64,000 nucleotides of DNA from G963422565 sp963422565 (GTDB taxonomy: Bacteria; Pseudomonadota; Alphaproteobacteria; MPNO01): assembly GCA_963422565.1 (NCBI GenBank), contig OY730228.1, positions 3,162,001-3,226,000 of the forward strand, read 5' to 3'. This document shows positions 34,409 to 43,296 of the stretch, in pieces. Below the pieces are notes generated by a model, which searched no databases, was not told the DNA's origin, and was given only the letters and a program-made list of their open reading frames with translations. The translations under genes were made by a program, and so were the position numbers. Position 1 is the stretch's first letter. Each line of letters starts with the position of its first letter.

Positions 34409-34433
34409 AAACTGGACTCGATTAGTCTTGATT
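34409..34433 (+). promoter_or_regulatory. Candidate IscR/Rrf2-type operator at the suf promoter
   Basis: The core GACT-N5-AGTC (34415-34418 and 34424-34427) has the spacing of the E. coli type 1 IscR site, in which GACT and AGTC flank five A/T-biased bases. Flanks are only partly conserved. It overlaps the predicted transcription start of an operon whose first gene is an Rrf2-family regulator, which would fit autorepression by the cluster-bound protein. Confidence 0.5.
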
Positions 34434-34461
34434 GTGGAATCGAGCGGGGAAGGCGCTGCGC

Positions 34462-34920
34462 ATGATAAAGCTCAGCCGGATGGCCGATTACGGCGTGGTG
34501 CTGCTGTCCCGGCTCGCCGGCGTGCCGGGGCGGATGCAGACCGCGCCGCAGCTCGCGCGGGACTGCGGTCTGCCGCCGCCGACGGTCAGCAAGGTCCTCA
34601 AGCAGCTCGCGCAGGGGGGGCTGCTGGCCTCGCATCGCGGGACCAAGGGCGGCTACTGCCTCGCCCGGGATGCCGATGACATCACGGTCGCCGACGTGAT
34701 CGCCGCCCTCGACGGGCCGATCGCGCTGACGGACTGCACGGGGCCGGACGGGCTGGTCTGCGAGATCGAAGCGCTGTGCCCGACGCGGACCAACTGGCGG
34801 CGAATCAATGACGCGATGGTCGAGGCGTTGAACGGCGTGACCGTGGCCGAGATGGCGCTGCCCGCGATGCCGCTCCCGTCGCCCGGCACGGCCGCGGCCG
34901 CACAGCACCAGAGGGTGTAG
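34462..34920 (+). CDS. Rrf2-family SUF operon regulator (IscR-like)
   Basis: A 152-residue winged-helix repressor of the Rrf2 family. The N-terminal DNA-binding region is MIKLSRMADYGVVLLSRLA, with the recognition region LPPPTVSKVLKQLAQGGLLASHRGTKGGYCLA. Three cysteines that would hold a [2Fe-2S] cluster are Cys92, Cys100 and Cys106; the spacing C-x7-C-x5-C differs from E. coli IscR (C-x5-C-x5-C), and the E. coli cluster ligand His107 is replaced by Arg109 in CPTRTNW. That CPTRTNW pattern is typical of regulators placed first in suf operons. It most likely senses cluster status and controls the operon through the palindrome upstream. It ends six bases before sufB. Confidence 0.88.
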   Translation: MIKLSRMADYGVVLLSRLAGVPGRMQTAPQLARDCGLPPPTVSKVLKQLAQGGLLASHRGTKGGYCLARDADDITVADVIAALDGPIALTDCTGPDGLVCEIEALCPTRTNWRRINDAMVEALNGVTVAEMALPAMPLPSPGTAAAAQHQRV

Positions 34921-34926
34921 GACGCC

Positions 34927-36380
<1,454 letters not shown>

Positions 36381-36384
<4 letters not shown>

Positions 36385-37133
36385 TGCTTTCGATCGAGGA
36401 TCTCCATGCCAGCGTCAACGGCAAGGAGATCCTGCGCGGCATCTCGCTCGAGTTGGAGAGCGGCCAGGTCCACGCGATCATGGGTCCCAACGGTTCCGGC
36501 AAGAGCACGCTCGCCTATGTGCTCGCCGGCCGCGAGGGCTACGAGGTGACTGCCGGAAGCGTGACCTTCGACGGCCGTGATCTGCTTCGGATGCCCGTCG
36601 AGGAACGGGCGAGCGCGGGAGTCTTCCTGGCCTTCCAGTATCCAGTCGAGATCCCCGGCGTCTCCAATCTCAATTTCCTCAAGACCGCTCTCAACGAGCT
36701 TCGCAAGGCACGGGGAGAGGTCGAGCTCGACGCCATCGAGTTCCTGAAGCTCGCGCGTGCGAAGGGCGCCCTCCTCGGCATGGACGATTCGCTGCTCCAG
36801 CGCGCCGTCAATGACGGTTTTTCCGGCGGCGAGAAGAAGCGCAACGAGATCTTTCAGATGGCGGTGCTCGCGCCGCGCCTCGCGATCCTCGACGAGACCG
36901 ATTCGGGGCTGGACGTCGACGCACTGAAGATCGTCGCCGAAGGCGCGAACGCTCTGCGGGGCCCCGACCGGGCGATGCTGGTCATCACCCATTATCAGCG
37001 CTTGCTGGACCATATCGTGCCGGATCGCGTTCACGTGTTGTCGCGCGGCCGGATCGCCGCCTCGGGAGACGCCGCCTTCGCCCGCGCGCTCGAGGCGCGG
37101 GGCTATGCCGCCTTCGCCGGCGAGCCCGCGTGA
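36381..37133 (+). CDS. sufC: SufC ATPase of the SUF system
   Basis: Cytosolic ABC-type ATPase, 250 residues, that drives conformational change in SufBCD. Walker A is MGPNGSGKSTL, the Q-loop region FLAFQYPVEIPGV, the signature FSGGEKKRNEI, Walker B LAILDETDSGLDVDAL and the switch His in VITHYQRLLDHI. All are canonical for SufC. ATG codons at 36381 and 36384 are both possible starts, overlapping the sufB stop. The end overlaps sufD. Confidence 0.97.
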
Positions 37134-38452
37134 CGGCCGTGCATACCCGCTCTGTCGAGCCCTTCCTCGCCGCCTATCGGGCGGCGAGGCGCAGCCTCCC
37201 CGGCGGGGCCGATGACCTGCGCGCGGTGGCGATCGCTCGCTTCGCCGAACTGGGGCTGCCGACCCGGCGGGTCGAAGACTGGAGATACACTGATCTCCGG
37301 CGGCTCGGGAGCCTGGACAGCGCGCGGCTGGGCGGGGCCGGGGAAGTGGACGGGGACTATGCCGACGAAGCACTGGGGAGCGGACCGCCCGGGGCCATCG
37401 CGGCGCTCGACGCCCACTGCATCGTCCTGATCGACGGCCGCTGCGGGTCGGACGCATCGACGCTCGCGAGCCTGCCCGCCGCCCTGTCCACATTGTCCCT
37501 GCGGCTCGGCGCGGAGAACCGCGCCCCGGTTCCCGCTCTCGACCGGGAGATGGCGGGCCATGCGGGTCTCCGCGCGCTCAACACGGCGATGACGCGGGAT
37601 GGCCTCGTCGTCGATCTGCCGCCGGGCGCGCGGCTCGACAAGCCCGTCTGCGTCATCCATCGGCGGAGCAGGGCGCACGGCGGCCTCGCGGTTCACCCGC
37701 GCAGCCTGCTGCGCATCGGCGCGGGCTGCGAGCTCGAGCTGATAGAAGTCTTCGCCGGCGACCCGGACGCCGACGGCTGGACGAACGCGATCCTGGATGC
37801 GGAGCTCGCCGAGGGCGCCCGGCTTCGCCATCTGGTCCTCGTCGCCGAGCCGGAGCGGGCGATCCATACCGGCCTCTCCGAGATCACGCTCGGCGCGGAC
37901 GCGGTCTATCGCGGCTTCGTGCTGACCGTCGGTGGCGGCACGGCCCGCACCGAGACCAGGGTTCGGTTGGAGGGCGGCGGCGCCTCGTGCGCGCTCTCCG
38001 GCGGAGCGCTGGTCGGCGGGCGGCGCCATGCGGACCACACCATAGAGATTACTCATGCCGTGCCGCGGACCGACAGCAGCCAGGTTTTTCGCAATGTTGT
38101 CGACGACCGCGGGCGGGCGGTATTCCAGGGGCGGGTGGTCGTCGAAGCCGACGCCCAGAAGACCGACGCGCGCCAGTCCTGCCGCAATCTCCTCCTGTCC
38201 CCGTCGGCCGAGGCCAACAACAAGCCGGAGCTTCGCATCTTCGCCGACGACGTAAAATGCACCCATGGCGCGACCGTGGGCGATCTCGACCGCGACGCCA
38301 TGTTCTACCTCCGGGCGCGGGGGATCGGGGACACCGAGGCGCGCGCGTTGCTGACCCGCGCCTTCATATCGGAATTGTTCGACCTCGTCCCGGTCGCTTC
38401 GGCGCGGCCCGTCGTCGAGGACGCGGTCGCAGAGTGGCTGGTGCGCGGATGA
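37130..38452 (+). CDS. sufD: Fe-S cluster assembly protein SufD
   Basis: Partner of SufB in the SufBCD complex, 440 residues. It has the N-terminal GLPTRRVEDWRYTDLRRL, the beta-helix region with LEGGGASCALSGGALVGGRRHADHTIEITH, and the C-terminal KTDARQSCRNLLLSPSAEANNKPELRIFADDVKCTHGATVGDLD, the most conserved part of SufD, including the His of CTHGA. The family helps iron acquisition during assembly. The GTG start overlaps the sufC stop and its own stop overlaps the sufS start, so sufB to sufU form one continuous chain. Confidence 0.95.
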   Translation: MTAVHTRSVEPFLAAYRAARRSLPGGADDLRAVAIARFAELGLPTRRVEDWRYTDLRRLGSLDSARLGGAGEVDGDYADEALGSGPPGAIAALDAHCIVLIDGRCGSDASTLASLPAALSTLSLRLGAENRAPVPALDREMAGHAGLRALNTAMTRDGLVVDLPPGARLDKPVCVIHRRSRAHGGLAVHPRSLLRIGAGCELELIEVFAGDPDADGWTNAILDAELAEGARLRHLVLVAEPERAIHTGLSEITLGADAVYRGFVLTVGGGTARTETRVRLEGGGASCALSGGALVGGRRHADHTIEITHAVPRTDSSQVFRNVVDDRGRAVFQGRVVVEADAQKTDARQSCRNLLLSPSAEANNKPELRIFADDVKCTHGATVGDLDRDAMFYLRARGIGDTEARALLTRAFISELFDLVPVASARPVVEDAVAEWLVRG

Positions 38453-39687
38453 GCGGGGCGGACGGGGGCTACGATGTCGAGGCGGTTCGCCGGGATTTCC
38501 CGATCCTGGACTCGACCGTTTACGGACAGCGTCTGGTCTATCTCGACAACGGAGCGAGCGCGCAGAAACCGCGTGCGGTCGTCGATCGCGTCCGCCAAGT
38601 CTACGAGAGCGAGTACGCCAACGTCCATCGCGGGATCCATTATCTGAGCCAGAAGGCGACCGAGGCGATGGAGACCGCGCGCGAACGGGTGCGTGCCTTC
38701 ATCAATGCCGCGCACGCCCATGAGGTGATCTTCGTTCGCGGCGCGACCGAGGGGATTAACCTCGTCGCCGCGAGCTGGGGCAGGACGGCGCTCCGCCCCG
38801 GCGACGAGATCGTTCTCACCGTTCTGGAGCATCACGCCAATATCGTACCCTGGCAGATCGCCGCCGAGCAGGCGGGCGCGATCATTCGCGTCGCTCCGAT
38901 CGCCGATGACGGCGTCCTGGACATGGATGCGTTTTCCGATCTGCTGAACCCGCGCACCAGAATGGTCGCGGTGACGCATGTATCGAACGCCCTCGGCAGC
39001 GTTCTGCCGGTCGCGGAGATCGTCCGGGGCGCCCATGCGCAAGGCGCCGTCGCCTTGGTCGACGGCTGCCAGGCGGTGCCGCATATGGCGGTCGATGTGC
39101 GCGCGCTCGACGCCGATTTCTACGTCTTCTCCGGCCACAAGCTCTACGGCCCCAGCGGGATCGGCATCCTCTACGGCAAGGAGGCGCTGCTGGAGGCGAT
39201 GCCTCCCTATCAGAGCGGCGGCGAGATGATCGAGACGGTTACCTTCGAGAAGACCTCCTATGCCGGGCTGCCCTACAAGTTCGAGGCGGGCACGCCCAAT
39301 ATCGCCGGCGCGATCGGTCTCGGGAGCGCCGTCGACTATGTCGACGGTCTGGGTCTGGACCGGATCGGCAGCCATGAGCGAGAGCTGTTGGCTTATGCGA
39401 CCGCGCGGCTCGGCGGCCTCAACAGCGTTCGCCTGATCGGTACCGCCCCCGACAAGGCGGCGATCCTCTCCTTCGATCTCGACGGCGTCCACCCGCACGA
39501 TGTCGGCACGATTCTCGATCGCGAGGGGGTGGCGGTGCGCACCGGCCATCACTGCGCTCAACCGGTCATGGACCGCTTCGGCGTCGCCGCCACCGTCCGT
39601 GCGTCGTTCGGGCTCTACAACACCCGCGCGGAGGTCGACATGCTGGTCCGGGCGCTCGACAGGGTGAGGGAGATTTTCGGCGCATGA
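38449..39687 (+). CDS. sufS: Cysteine desulfurase SufS
   Basis: Pyridoxal-phosphate enzyme, 412 residues, that removes sulfur from cysteine for cluster assembly. The N-terminal GQRLVYLDNGASAQKPRAVVD and YANVHRGIHYLSQKATEAME are typical of group II desulfurases. The PLP lysine is in FSGHKLYGPSGIG, and the active-site cysteine carrying the persulfide is in RTGHHCAQPVM. The short loop around that cysteine means it needs a partner to accept sulfur; the next gene encodes a SufU-like protein and no sufE is in this operon. The ATG 38449 overlaps the sufD stop. Confidence 0.96.
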   Translation: MSGADGGYDVEAVRRDFPILDSTVYGQRLVYLDNGASAQKPRAVVDRVRQVYESEYANVHRGIHYLSQKATEAMETARERVRAFINAAHAHEVIFVRGATEGINLVAASWGRTALRPGDEIVLTVLEHHANIVPWQIAAEQAGAIIRVAPIADDGVLDMDAFSDLLNPRTRMVAVTHVSNALGSVLPVAEIVRGAHAQGAVALVDGCQAVPHMAVDVRALDADFYVFSGHKLYGPSGIGILYGKEALLEAMPPYQSGGEMIETVTFEKTSYAGLPYKFEAGTPNIAGAIGLGSAVDYVDGLGLDRIGSHERELLAYATARLGGLNSVRLIGTAPDKAAILSFDLDGVHPHDVGTILDREGVAVRTGHHCAQPVMDRFGVAATVRASFGLYNTRAEVDMLVRALDRVREIFGA

Positions 39688-40139
39688 TCGACCTGCGGGA
39701 TCTGTATCAGGACGTGATCCTCGACCACAGCAGGAACCCGCGCAACGCCGGGCGACTCGATCCCCATACGCACGCCGCGCGCGGCAACAACCCGCTCTGC
39801 GGCGACCGGATCAGCGTCTATCTGACCGTGGAGAACGACGAGGTCTCCGACATCCGCTTCGAGGCCAAGGGCTGCGCGATCTCGGTGGCGTCCGCCTCCA
39901 TCATGACCGGCCTGGTAAAGGGGAAGGGGATCGCCGATGCGCAGGAGACGTTCGAGCGGTTTCGCGAGATCGTGACCCGGTCGGGAGGCGCCGCTCCCGA
40001 GGAGCTGGAGGCCATCGGCAAGCTCGCCGCCCTGACCGGCGTGCGCCAGTTCCCCATGCGCGTGAAATGCGCAGTCTTGCCCTGGCACGCGATGGCCGCG
40101 GCGCTCGCCGACGAGGCGGGCGAGGTGACGACCGAGTAG
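39684..40139 (+). CDS. sufU: SufU-like sulfur transfer protein (IscU fold)
   Basis: A 151-residue IscU/NifU-N fold protein. The ligand residues Cys39, Asp41, Cys64 and Cys129 lie at almost the same numbers as in Bacillus SufU, and the roughly 20-residue insertion between the second and third cysteines (about residues 78-120) is the mark of the SufU type rather than IscU. SufU is a zinc-dependent sulfurtransferase that takes persulfide from SufS and passes it to SufBCD. The conserved His of LPWHAM follows the third cysteine. The start overlaps the sufS stop. I see it as the sulfur carrier replacing SufE. Confidence 0.9.
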   Translation: MIDLRDLYQDVILDHSRNPRNAGRLDPHTHAARGNNPLCGDRISVYLTVENDEVSDIRFEAKGCAISVASASIMTGLVKGKGIADAQETFERFREIVTRSGGAAPEELEAIGKLAALTGVRQFPMRVKCAVLPWHAMAAALADEAGEVTTE

Positions 40140-40168
40140 GACGAAGATCGGGATCGGAGTTCGGGAAT

Positions 40169-40540
40169 ATGGACGAGAGCGAGTTGCGGACAGCGGAGCG
40201 CGCGGTCGAGGCGGGCGTCATGTCCGACGAGGAGGTGGCCGCCGTTCGCGCCGAGGTGGTCGAGGCGGTCAGCGCCGTCTACGATCCCGAGATCCCGGTC
40301 AACATCTACGAGCTGGGTCTGGTCTACGACATCACGGTCCTGCCCGGCCGCTATGTCGAGGTGGTGATGACTCTGACCTCCCCGATGTGTCCTGTGGCAG
40401 AGTCTCTGCCCGTCGAGGTCGAGGCGCGGGTGCGCGGGATCGAGTCGGTCGCGGATGTCCATGTCGAGCTGACCTGGGATCCGCCATGGACGCCGGAATT
40501 GATGTCGGAGGCCGCCAAGCTCGAACTGGGTTTCATGTAG
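40169..40540 (+). CDS. sufT: SufT-type protein (MIP18/DUF59 family)
   Basis: A 123-residue member of the MIP18/DUF59 family found in suf operons. The conserved core is VVEAVSAVYDPEIPVNIYELGLVYDI, the cysteine-containing TLTSPMCPVAESLP and the C-terminal VELTWDPPWTPELMSEAAKLELG. SufT is an auxiliary maturation factor for Fe-S proteins under high demand. The ATG at 40169 is 29 bases after sufU. The function is from family knowledge. Confidence 0.88.
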   Translation: MDESELRTAERAVEAGVMSDEEVAAVRAEVVEAVSAVYDPEIPVNIYELGLVYDITVLPGRYVEVVMTLTSPMCPVAESLPVEVEARVRGIESVADVHVELTWDPPWTPELMSEAAKLELGFM

Positions 40541-40570
40541 GATGGACGGCGACCGCGAAAAGGGAGAGTG

Positions 40571-40906
40571 ATGGTCGATCAGCTCATGACGTTGACGGAC
40601 GCCGCCGCGGAGCGCGTACGTCATCTGATGTCGCGCCGCGCGGAGCCGGGGCTGGGCCTGCGCATCGGGATCCGCACCGGCGGCTGCTCCGGGATGGCCT
40701 ATCGGATGGAATTCGCGACCGAGGAGGCGCCGCTCGACGAAGTGGTCGAGGACAAGGGGGTCAAGGTGCTCATCGATGGCAAGGCCTTGATGTTTCTCAT
40801 CGGTACCGAGATGGATTATATCGAGGACAAGTTGCAGTCGGGCTTCGTCTTCAACAATCCCAACGAGAAAGGCCGCTGCGGCTGCGGCGAGTCCTTTCAC
40901 ATCTGA
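40571..40906 (+). CDS. sufA: A-type Fe-S carrier SufA
   Basis: A 111-residue A-type carrier (HesB/IscA family) that carries clusters to target proteins. The three cluster cysteines are in RTGGCSGMAY and GRCGCGES. The C-terminus FNNPNEKGRCGCGESFHI is standard. It is closest in layout to SufA/ErpA; the operon position favours SufA. AGGGAG is just before the ATG. It is 30 bases after sufT and 5 bases before the PaaY-like gene. Confidence 0.92.
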   Translation: MVDQLMTLTDAAAERVRHLMSRRAEPGLGLRIGIRTGGCSGMAYRMEFATEEAPLDEVVEDKGVKVLIDGKALMFLIGTEMDYIEDKLQSGFVFNNPNEKGRCGCGESFHI

Positions 40907-40911
40907 GTTCC

Positions 40912-41514
40912 GTGCCCGAGGTCTATGCCATCGACGGGATCGTCCCCGTCGTCGATCCGGACGCCTATGTGCACCCGACCGCCATTCTGATCGGCGACGT
41001 GATCGTCGGGCCCGGCTGCTATGTCGCGCCCGGCGCCAGCCTGCGCGGAGATCTCGGGCAGATCCGCATGGCCGAGGGCGCCAACATCCAGGACAATTGC
41101 TGTGCCCATTGCTTCGCCGGGGGCGAGACCGTGATCGGACCGGACGCCAGCGTCGGCCATGGTGCGGTTCTGCATGGATGCCGGGTCGAGGCCGGCGCGC
41201 TCGTCGGCATGAACGCGGTCGTCATGGACGGGGCGGTCGTGGGCGCTGGGGCGATCGTCGCGGCGCTCGCCTTCGTTCGTGCCGGCTTCGAGGTTCCGCC
41301 GCGCGCCATCGTCGCCGGCGCGCCGGCCCGGGTACTGCGCGCCATCGCCCCGGAGGAAGCCGCCTGGATGGCCGCCGCCACCGGCGACTACCACGATATC
41401 CGCCGGCGCAGTGTGGCCGCGCTCGAAGCGGTCGACGCGCTCGCTCATGCGGAGACGGAAGGGCCCCGCCTCAAGGTAGCGGGCGCGAAGCCACTCTACC
41501 GGACCCGAAGCTGA
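40912..41514 (+). CDS. Gamma-carbonic-anhydrase-like hexapeptide protein (PaaY/CaiE type)
   Basis: A 200-residue left-handed beta-helix protein made of hexapeptide repeats (VHPTAILIGDVIVGPGCYVAPGASLRGD, VGMNAVVMDGAVVGAGAIVAALAFV). The zinc histidines of gamma-carbonic anhydrases are retained in CCAHCF and VGHGAVLH. The extended C-terminus with DYHDIRRRSVAAL and EGPRLKV resembles PaaY and CaiE, of which PaaY is a thioesterase in phenylacetate breakdown. The GTG start is five bases after sufA, so it is probably co-transcribed with suf although a link to Fe-S assembly is not obvious. It might scavenge CoA thioesters or bind metal; this is inference. Confidence 0.85.
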   Translation: MPEVYAIDGIVPVVDPDAYVHPTAILIGDVIVGPGCYVAPGASLRGDLGQIRMAEGANIQDNCCAHCFAGGETVIGPDASVGHGAVLHGCRVEAGALVGMNAVVMDGAVVGAGAIVAALAFVRAGFEVPPRAIVAGAPARVLRAIAPEEAAWMAAATGDYHDIRRRSVAALEAVDALAHAETEGPRLKVAGAKPLYRTRS

Positions 41515-41519
41515 CCGGG

Positions 41520-41539
41520 CGGCGCGCGGTTCCGCGCCG
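41520..41539. terminator. Hairpin between convergent genes
   Basis: CGGCGCG (41520-41526) and CGCGCCG (41533-41539) form a perfect 7-bp stem with a 6-base loop in the 27-base gap between the PaaY-like stop and the AsnC-domain stop. It could act in both directions, but no T-run is present. Confidence 0.35.
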
Positions 41540-41541
41540 GC

Positions 41542-41784
41542 TCAGGTGAAGGCCTTGAAGGTGATCAGCGTGAACGTGTCCTTTACGCCCGGCAGGAGCT
41601 GGACATGTTCGGTGACGAAATGTCCGATGTCCTGGTCGTCTGCCAGATAGAACTTCATCAGCAGGTCGAACCGACCCGAGATCGAGTGAACCTCGGACGC
41701 CTGCTCGATCTTCTCGATCGCGTCGGCGGCAACATCGTAGGCCTTCCCGAGCTCGCACTTGACCATTACGAAGATCGTCTGCAT
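41542..41784 (-). CDS. Stand-alone Lrp/AsnC ligand-binding (RAM) domain protein
   Basis: An 80-residue protein consisting only of the C-terminal effector domain of Lrp/AsnC regulators: MQTIFVMVKCELGKAYDVAADAI, SEVHSISGRFDLLMKFYLAD and GHFVTEHVQLLPGVKDTFTLITFK. No helix-turn-helix precedes it, so it cannot bind DNA itself. Such single-domain proteins may bind amino acids and associate with full-length Lrp members; the ligand is unknown. The ATG at 41784 is just after the stop of the helicase gene, 7 bases away, so both are probably on one mRNA. Confidence 0.85.
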   Translation of the reverse strand: MQTIFVMVKCELGKAYDVAADAIEKIEQASEVHSISGRFDLLMKFYLADDQDIGHFVTEHVQLLPGVKDTFTLITFKAFT

Positions 41785-41791
41785 TCGCGCT

Positions 41792-43102
41792 TCACCGATC
41801 GCGGCCGGGCCTGAGCAGGAAGGCCGGGACATGGGCGCCCATTCCGACGACCGGCTTGTCGGCCTCGGGCGCGCGCTGAGCTTTGGCCGGCCTCTTCGCG
41901 TGCCGTGCCCGATCGGCGTCGGGTTTGGCGCGGCGGTGGGTATTGCGGCTCGGCGGCGAGGCAGGGACGGGCTCGGCGGCCGGCGCGCCGGCGATATCGG
42001 CACGCGGGATCTCCTTGCCGATCAGCGTCTCGATCGCCGAGACCAGCTCGCTGTCGGCCGGCGTCGCGATCGAGAAGGCGCGCCCCTCCTTCCCCGCCCG
42101 CCCGGTGCGACCGATCCGGTGGACATAGTCTTCCGGGTTGTACGGCACATCGAAGTTGAAGACATGGGACAGGTCGTCGATGTCCAGCCCGCGGGCCGCG
42201 ACATCCGATGCGACGAGAAGCCGGATCTGGTTGCTGCGAAACGCGTCGAGCGTCTCCTGACGCATCGGCTGCGACATGTCGCCGTGGAGCCCCGAGACCG
42301 AGAAGCCGTGCTTCTTGAGCGACCTGTGGAGAATGTCCACGTCGCGCTTGCGGTTGCAGAAGATCAGGGCGTTATGGACGTTCTCGCTGTTGAGGATCCC
42401 GCACAGAACGCCCCGCTTGTCGCGTTCGGGCACCACGACCAGATTCTGGTCGACGGTTTCCGCCGGACTCGCCGGCGGGGCGACCTGAACCTCCTTCGGA
42501 TTGATCAGAAACGCATCGGCGAGCCGCCGGATGTCGGCCGGCATCGTCGCCGAGAAGAACAGGGTCTGGCGAATGCGCGGCAGGTTGGCCACGATCTTCT
42601 CGACATCGGGGATGAACCCCATATCGAGCATCCTGTCGGCCTCGTCGACCACCAGGATCTTGATGTTGCTCAGTATGATCCGCCCGTTCTCGTAATGGTC
42701 CAGGAACCGGCCCGGCGTGGCGATGACGACATCGGTTTCCTTGGCGAGCCTGCGGATCTGATCGTCCATGGACACGCCGCCGATCAGCAGCGCGTGGTTG
42801 AGCTTGTGATATTTGCCGTAGGCGTCGAAATACTCGGCCGTCTGTATCGCGAGCTCGCGCGTCGGCGAGAGGATCAGCGAGCGCGGCATTCGCGCCCGCG
42901 CCCGCCCGGTCGCCAATGTCTCGATCATCGGCAGCACGAAGGACGCGGTCTTGCCCGTCCCGGTCTGCGCGCATCCGAGGATATCGCGCCCGGTCAAGGC
43001 GGCCGGAATCGATTGCTCCTGGATCGGCGTCGGCGTGCGGTAGCCCATTTCGTCGATGGCTCGGAGAATGTTCTGTCCGAGGCCGAGGTCTTTGAATTCC
43101 AT
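41792..43102 (-). CDS. DEAD-box ATP-dependent RNA helicase (RhlE-like)
   Basis: An RNA helicase, 436 residues, of the DEAD-box family that remodels mRNA or ribosome intermediates. It starts MEFKDLGLGQNILRAIDEMGYRTPTPIQEQSIP (Q motif), then AQTGTGKT (motif I), PTRELA (Ia), TPGRFLDH (Ib), VVDEADRMLD (II), FFSATMP (III), LLVASDVAARGLDI (V) and HRIGRTGRAGKEG (VI). The C-terminal 70 residues are a basic, disordered Arg/Ala/Pro tail, as in RhlE-type helicases. The ATG at 43102 is preferred. A promoter about 140 bases upstream would give a long leader. Confidence 0.92.
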   Translation of the reverse strand: MEFKDLGLGQNILRAIDEMGYRTPTPIQEQSIPAALTGRDILGCAQTGTGKTASFVLPMIETLATGRARARMPRSLILSPTRELAIQTAEYFDAYGKYHKLNHALLIGGVSMDDQIRRLAKETDVVIATPGRFLDHYENGRIILSNIKILVVDEADRMLDMGFIPDVEKIVANLPRIRQTLFFSATMPADIRRLADAFLINPKEVQVAPPASPAETVDQNLVVVPERDKRGVLCGILNSENVHNALIFCNRKRDVDILHRSLKKHGFSVSGLHGDMSQPMRQETLDAFRSNQIRLLVASDVAARGLDIDDLSHVFNFDVPYNPEDYVHRIGRTGRAGKEGRAFSIATPADSELVSAIETLIGKEIPRADIAGAPAAEPVPASPPSRNTHRRAKPDADRARHAKRPAKAQRAPEADKPVVGMGAHVPAFLLRPGRDR

Positions 43103-43248
43103 GGATACCTGCGTGGAGACCGCCGCCCGACAGGGCGCCGTGCGGATGCACCGCTCCGATGGCCGTCCGTCCCCACCGATCGCCCGCAAACCGAGCCCGA
43201 CGGGGCGAGGCCCAGGACAGTTCCATCCAGCCCGAGCCGACCGGAACG

Positions 43249-43277
43249 TATATGGGATCTCCGACCCCGGATGTCAA
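43249..43277 (-). promoter_or_regulatory. Promoter of the DEAD-box helicase gene
   Basis: On the minus strand a perfect TTGACA (43277-43272) is followed after exactly 17 bases by CATATA (43254-43249). Transcription would start near 43242, leaving an untranslated leader of about 140 bases before the ATG at 43102. Confidence 0.55.
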
Positions 43278-43296
43278 ATCCGTTCGGCGCCGCGCG

